NCBI GenBank assembly: GCA_022709995.1
Contig: JAKLHU010000146.1
Span: 1-6,066 of the forward strand
Length of the DNA stretch: 6,066 nucleotides
Source of the DNA: Verrucomicrobiota bacterium
Lineage (GTDB): Bacteria > Verrucomicrobiota > Lentisphaeria > Oligosphaerales > Oligosphaeraceae
Direction: 5' to 3'
The position numbers and the translations under genes are program-made. Of this stretch, positions 5,074-6,066 are shown one piece after another. The first letter of the stretch is position 1. Each line of letters opens with the position of its first letter. The notes beneath the pieces are model-generated. The model had not been told where the DNA came from. It was given only the letters and a program-made list of their open reading frames with translations, and did not search any database.

Positions 5074-6066
5074 CATTCCAAAACCACGCGGGCCTGCTCA
5101 ACAATCAAATACAATTCTTCCTTCGGCGAGGTCGCCGGGCAGCTGATCTCGACCGTGTTGGGGCCGGCATGGACCAGCTGGCTGATGTCCAGCTGATAAT
5201 GAAAGGGATTCCGGTCGGGCTCGCTGACCGGGCAGTAGGCGTTGTCGGTGCTGAGACTGTAAAACGCCGGCGAATAATACGTCACATAGCCGCGGTTGGT
5301 GGCGATGCGGCCTTCCCGGCCATTGGCCGTCGTCAGCCGGTCAACCGGCTTCACCAGCTCCTTGGCGCCAAGCTGCTTGCCATTGACCTTGATCAGCATG
5401 CCGCTGGTGTAACCGGCCACCCGCGCATGCTGCAACCGGGCGGACAAGGCCAGGCGGACCTGGCGGCCGGCCCGCTCCGGCAGGGAGACCGTCAACGTCG
5501 CCGGCGAACCGTGCTTCAGCACCAGGCGCTTCAACGCCGTCAGCGGGATAACGCCCTCGGTGGCCGCGACGTTGACCTCGCCATTTTCGGGGTAGACTTT
5601 GCCGGCGACGACGCCGGCCGCGTCGACGGCCTCGACATAATAGGTGGCATAACCGGGCAGATCAAAGACCTTGCTGAACTCTTTCGGACTTCCGGCCAGA
5701 GGGCCGCTGTCATACTCCAGGCCGTGCTGGCTGCTCCACAGCCGGACCCACCCCAGGCCGACGTCGCCGCGGACGGCGACCGCGAGCTGGACTTTTCCCG
5801 CCACCAGCACCAAATCGTCAAACCACTGCGTGCCCTCCTGCTTGTAATGGCACAAATACAACGTGCCGCCGGCGCTGACCGGCTTGGCCAGGGTGATGAC
5901 TTTTTCCACGGTCAGCCAGTCATAATCCTCGGCCGGCAACTCCGGCAGCGGCTGATACGCGCTGGCGCCGTCGTCAGTGCGCAGATTCAACGCGGCCCGC
6001 GCCGAGGCGGCCTCCACGTTGGCGCCCGTCTTCTTGGCCGCCATCCGGAAATACAACGACGTCCCA
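5073..6066 (-). CDS. Multi-domain beta-sandwich protein, probably secreted and carbohydrate-associated, N-terminus outside window
   Basis: The frame is open through the right edge, so at least 330 C-terminal residues are present and the true start is missing. Counting from the Leu codon at 6054-6056, three parts can be seen. Residues 1-88 resemble the end of a jelly-roll carbohydrate-binding module (YFRMAAKKTGANVEA, then DWLTVEKVITLAKP, then the closing strand QWFDDLVLVAG). Residues about 89-165 form a short beta domain (ATYYVEAVDAAGVVAGKVYP) like the Ig or fibronectin-type linkers of secreted enzymes. Residues about 170-327 look like a galactose-binding-like sandwich (MLIKVNGKQLGAKELV, then FHYQLDISQLVHAGPNTVEISC). 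No catalytic residues can be assigned; any enzyme domain would lie upstream. The gene is coupled to the CBM9-like gene through the stop/RBS overlap, which supports a shared role in glycan handling. Exact family unknown. Confidence 0.8.
   Translation of the reverse strand, partial: GTSLYFRMAAKKTGANVEAASARAALNLRTDDGASAYQPLPELPAEDYDWLTVEKVITLAKPVSAGGTLYLCHYKQEGTQWFDDLVLVAGKVQLAVAVRGDVGLGWVRLWSSQHGLEYDSGPLAGSPKEFSKVFDLPGYATYYVEAVDAAGVVAGKVYPENGEVNVAATEGVIPLTALKRLVLKHGSPATLTVSLPERAGRQVRLALSARLQHARVAGYTSGMLIKVNGKQLGAKELVKPVDRLTTANGREGRIATNRGYVTYYSPAFYSLSTDNAYCPVSEPDRNPFHYQLDISQLVHAGPNTVEISCPATSPKEELYLIVEQARVVLE

Noticed and set aside
5063..5104. Longer start for the CBM9-like protein at 5102-5104
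   Set aside because: It would overlap the upstream gene by about 30 bases and put 14 residues (MLSRPAWFWNEERG) ahead of an intact signal peptide, while the ATG at 5060-5062 has a strong ribosome binding site.
4241..5146. A 301-codon plus-strand open frame opposite the CBM9-like gene
   Set aside because: The translation is basic and low in recognisable motifs, while the opposite strand gives a clear signal peptide and CBM9-like hallmarks. It is a shadow.

Overview
The window holds four protein-coding genes, all read from the minus strand. Two are cut by the window edges. I see no tRNA, rRNA, CRISPR array, transposase or integrase. The gene families are secreted, carbohydrate-active or carbohydrate-binding proteins plus an SH3-like surface or periplasmic protein. 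Together with a short 'AACCACAGA..AACACAGAT' dispersed-type sequence, they suggest a Gram-negative, polysaccharide-degrading bacterium of the PVC group (Verrucomicrobiota, Lentisphaerota, Kiritimatiellota). This placement is inferred from remembered family resemblance, not from a marker gene.

In transcription order (right to left), 5073-6066 is the C-terminal part of a large secreted protein made of beta-sandwich modules. Its stop codon overlaps the ribosome binding site of the next gene (4256-5062), a secreted protein with a single CBM9-like module. The two are almost certainly cotranscribed and translationally coupled. A 147-base gap (4109-4255) follows. It holds the tail of a dispersed-type sequence, an inverted repeat enclosing a perfect 12-bp palindrome, and an AT-rich block that may be a promoter. 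Then comes the main gene, 617-4108, encoding a secreted 1163-residue protein with a GH42-like catalytic barrel. Its barrel keeps the GH42-type four-cysteine zinc site and the acid/base glutamate, and is followed by a beta-galactosidase-trimerisation-like domain. A carbohydrate-binding-like module of the kind seen on rhamnogalacturonan acetylesterases lies upstream of the barrel. The set looks like a small glycan-degradation locus, without visible SusC/SusD, transporter or regulator genes in this window.

Immediately downstream of that gene the character of the DNA changes. Four perfect copies of an 11-bp repeat (564-607) separate the roughly 60-63% GC carbohydrate locus from a stretch of about 75% GC (1-540). 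That stretch encodes an SH3-like exported protein whose signal peptide is built from four 12-bp repeats and which has no normal start codon in front of it. The boundary may be a real genomic junction, an expanded and damaged repeat, or an assembly join. It is the most unusual spot in the window. I found no clear new defence, mobile or RNA system.
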